Shown here piece by piece: positions 16,257 through 16,576 of a stretch of DNA of 16,576 nt (position 1 is the first letter of the stretch; every line of letters begins with the position of its first letter). The position numbers were made by a program, and so were the translations under genes. Under the pieces are notes generated by a model. That model worked only from the letters and a program-made list of their open reading frames with translations. It did not search any database and was not told the DNA's origin. Source of the stretch: Bacteroidota bacterium (GTDB lineage Bacteria > Bacteroidota > Bacteroidia > Chitinophagales > Chitinophagaceae); assembly GCA_023433265.1 (NCBI GenBank), contig JAEZDR010000194.1:1-16576 (forward strand), read 5' to 3'.

Positions 16257-16466
16257 AAACCGACATAGAAGTTTCATGACCATATCAGGATAAACGGCGA
16301 GGTTTCTTATATACTTCCTGCTCTTCATTTTCTTTATGTGGCTCTCTATAGCTTGACCTTGCTTATTTGTTACACATGCTATTTCCAGAAATAACACCCA
16401 GTCATTTGCTAAGCTGCAGTACTATCTATCCAATTGATTACTATAAAGTATGTAAACTGATGGCAT
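16242..16466 (-). pseudogene. Decayed GIY-YIG endonuclease gene
   Basis: Minus-strand frame from the ATG at 16466 to a TAA at 16242-16244. The first 14 codons read MPSVYILYSNQLDR, the typical first strand of small GIY-YIG nucleases (VYILYS carries the 'GIY' half). A TAG follows at 16422-16424. In the same frame the sequence resumes as YCSLANDWVLFLEIAC, then AIESHIKKMKSRKYI and LAVYPDMVMKLL, the usual C-terminal half of this family. The 'YIG' strand, the catalytic Arg and the segment after them, which I judge to be about 20-30 codons, are missing between LDR and SLANDW. The product is therefore inactive. The last codons (GCA CCT GAC TCA TAA) lie inside the tRNA copy, so the stop codon is part of its anticodon loop. 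The gene starts 56 nt after the 3' end of the upstream tRNA. Confidence 0.85.
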
Positions 16467-16476
16467 AGAAGCTTTG

Positions 16477-16515
16477 AATAAAGAAAGCCCTTGCATGTTG
16501 TGCAAAGGCCTTCTT
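16477..16515 (-). terminator. Intrinsic terminator after the tRNA(CAT) gene
   Basis: Arms 16481-16495 and 16501-16515 pair over 15 bp in the minus-strand RNA, including two G-U wobbles, with a 5-nt loop (CAACA). The stem is followed by a U-rich stretch (CUUUCUUUAUUC). It begins 6 bp after the tRNA 3' end and ends before the GIY-YIG start codon. Confidence 0.85.
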
Positions 16516-16521
16516 AGTTTG

Positions 16522-16576
16522 TGGGCCCACCTGGGCTTGAACCAGGGACCCCCTGATTATGAGTCAGGTGCTCTAA
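16522..16576 (-). tRNA. tRNA with anticodon CAT (Ile2 or elongator Met), 5' part outside window
   Basis: Read on the minus strand from the right edge: end of the D-arm (TTAGAGC), anticodon stem CCTGA/TCAGG around loop CTCATAA (anticodon CAT), variable loop GGGTC, T-stem CCTGG/CCAGG with loop TTCAAGC, acceptor strand TGGGCCC and discriminator A. CCA is not encoded. The first ~20 nt lie beyond the window. G68 and G69 imply C4 and C5, which agrees with the C4-G69/C5-G68 pairs known as TilS determinants in E. coli tRNA-Ile2, so a lysidine-modified Ile tRNA is slightly favoured. Elongator Met cannot be excluded. Confidence 0.88.

Larger units (their letters stand above)
16194..16521 (-). mobile_element. 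Remnant of a tRNA-associated GIY-YIG element
   Basis: On the minus strand the order is: 3' half of tRNA(CAT) (16522-16576), terminator, GIY-YIG pseudogene, second tRNA 3' half, terminator. The direct repeat of the tRNA 3' half is offset by 315 bp on the anticodon side and 328 bp on the acceptor side. This is what is expected if an element carrying a replacement tRNA 3' half plus an endonuclease gene entered the tRNA gene and pushed the original 3' half downstream. No integrase is present. The mechanism is inference; the duplicated structure is seen directly. Confidence 0.65.

Noticed and set aside
16025..16258. 77-codon minus-strand open frame
   Set aside because: It runs through the tRNA remnant, its palindrome and the terminator, so it is most likely non-coding.

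Overview
The window looks like a chromosome segment from a Bacteroidetes bacterium, most likely Chitinophagaceae or a close relative. The signs are a type IX secretion (T9SS) C-terminal sorting domain, Bacteroidetes-type outer-membrane proteins (a PorT-like barrel and an OprO/P-like porin), a DUF5362 membrane protein, weak Shine-Dalgarno signals, and several candidate -7 boxes of the TAnnTTTG type placed just before start codons. The assignment rests on family recognition, not on a database search.

Layout. At 1-1785 (+) lie the 3' part of an outer-membrane beta-barrel gene and a divergent class I isoprenoid-synthase-fold protein with recognisable aspartate-rich motifs. At 1794-2993 (-) is a phosphate-selective-porin-like protein. 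At 3159-3623 (+) is a small DUF5362 membrane protein. At 3666-7119 (-) are a secreted M1 metallopeptidase and a MATE efflux transporter. At 7245-7781 (+) is a GNAT acetyltransferase resembling spermidine/spermine or thialysine N-acetyltransferases. The 718-bp gap at 7782-8499 has no convincing gene but holds three helically phased short-repeat arrays (11, 11 and 10 bp periods) and small hairpins. At 8500-9390 (-) is fabD (malonyl-CoA:ACP transacylase), followed by an intrinsic terminator belonging to the next gene. At 9486-15905 (-) is a 2139-residue secreted modular protein built by repeated internal duplication: two beta-helix blocks, two CARDB/jelly-roll modules, an Ig-like domain, a GEVED domain and a T9SS sorting domain.

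The right end (16157-16576, - strand) is the most unusual part. A tRNA gene with anticodon CAT runs off the window edge and has its own terminator. Directly downstream is a decayed GIY-YIG endonuclease gene with an in-frame stop and a deleted catalytic core. Its stop codon lies in the anticodon loop of a second, 5'-truncated copy of the same tRNA. That copy keeps its 3' half and its own terminator, but its variable-loop region is replaced by an 18-nt perfect palindrome. I read this as the fossil of a tRNA-targeting GIY-YIG mobile element that carried a replacement tRNA 3' half.

Most genes here are unrelated single units (housekeeping, envelope, efflux, secretion) and I see no multi-gene pathway. 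Nothing was computed beyond reading the sequence; domain boundaries are approximate.
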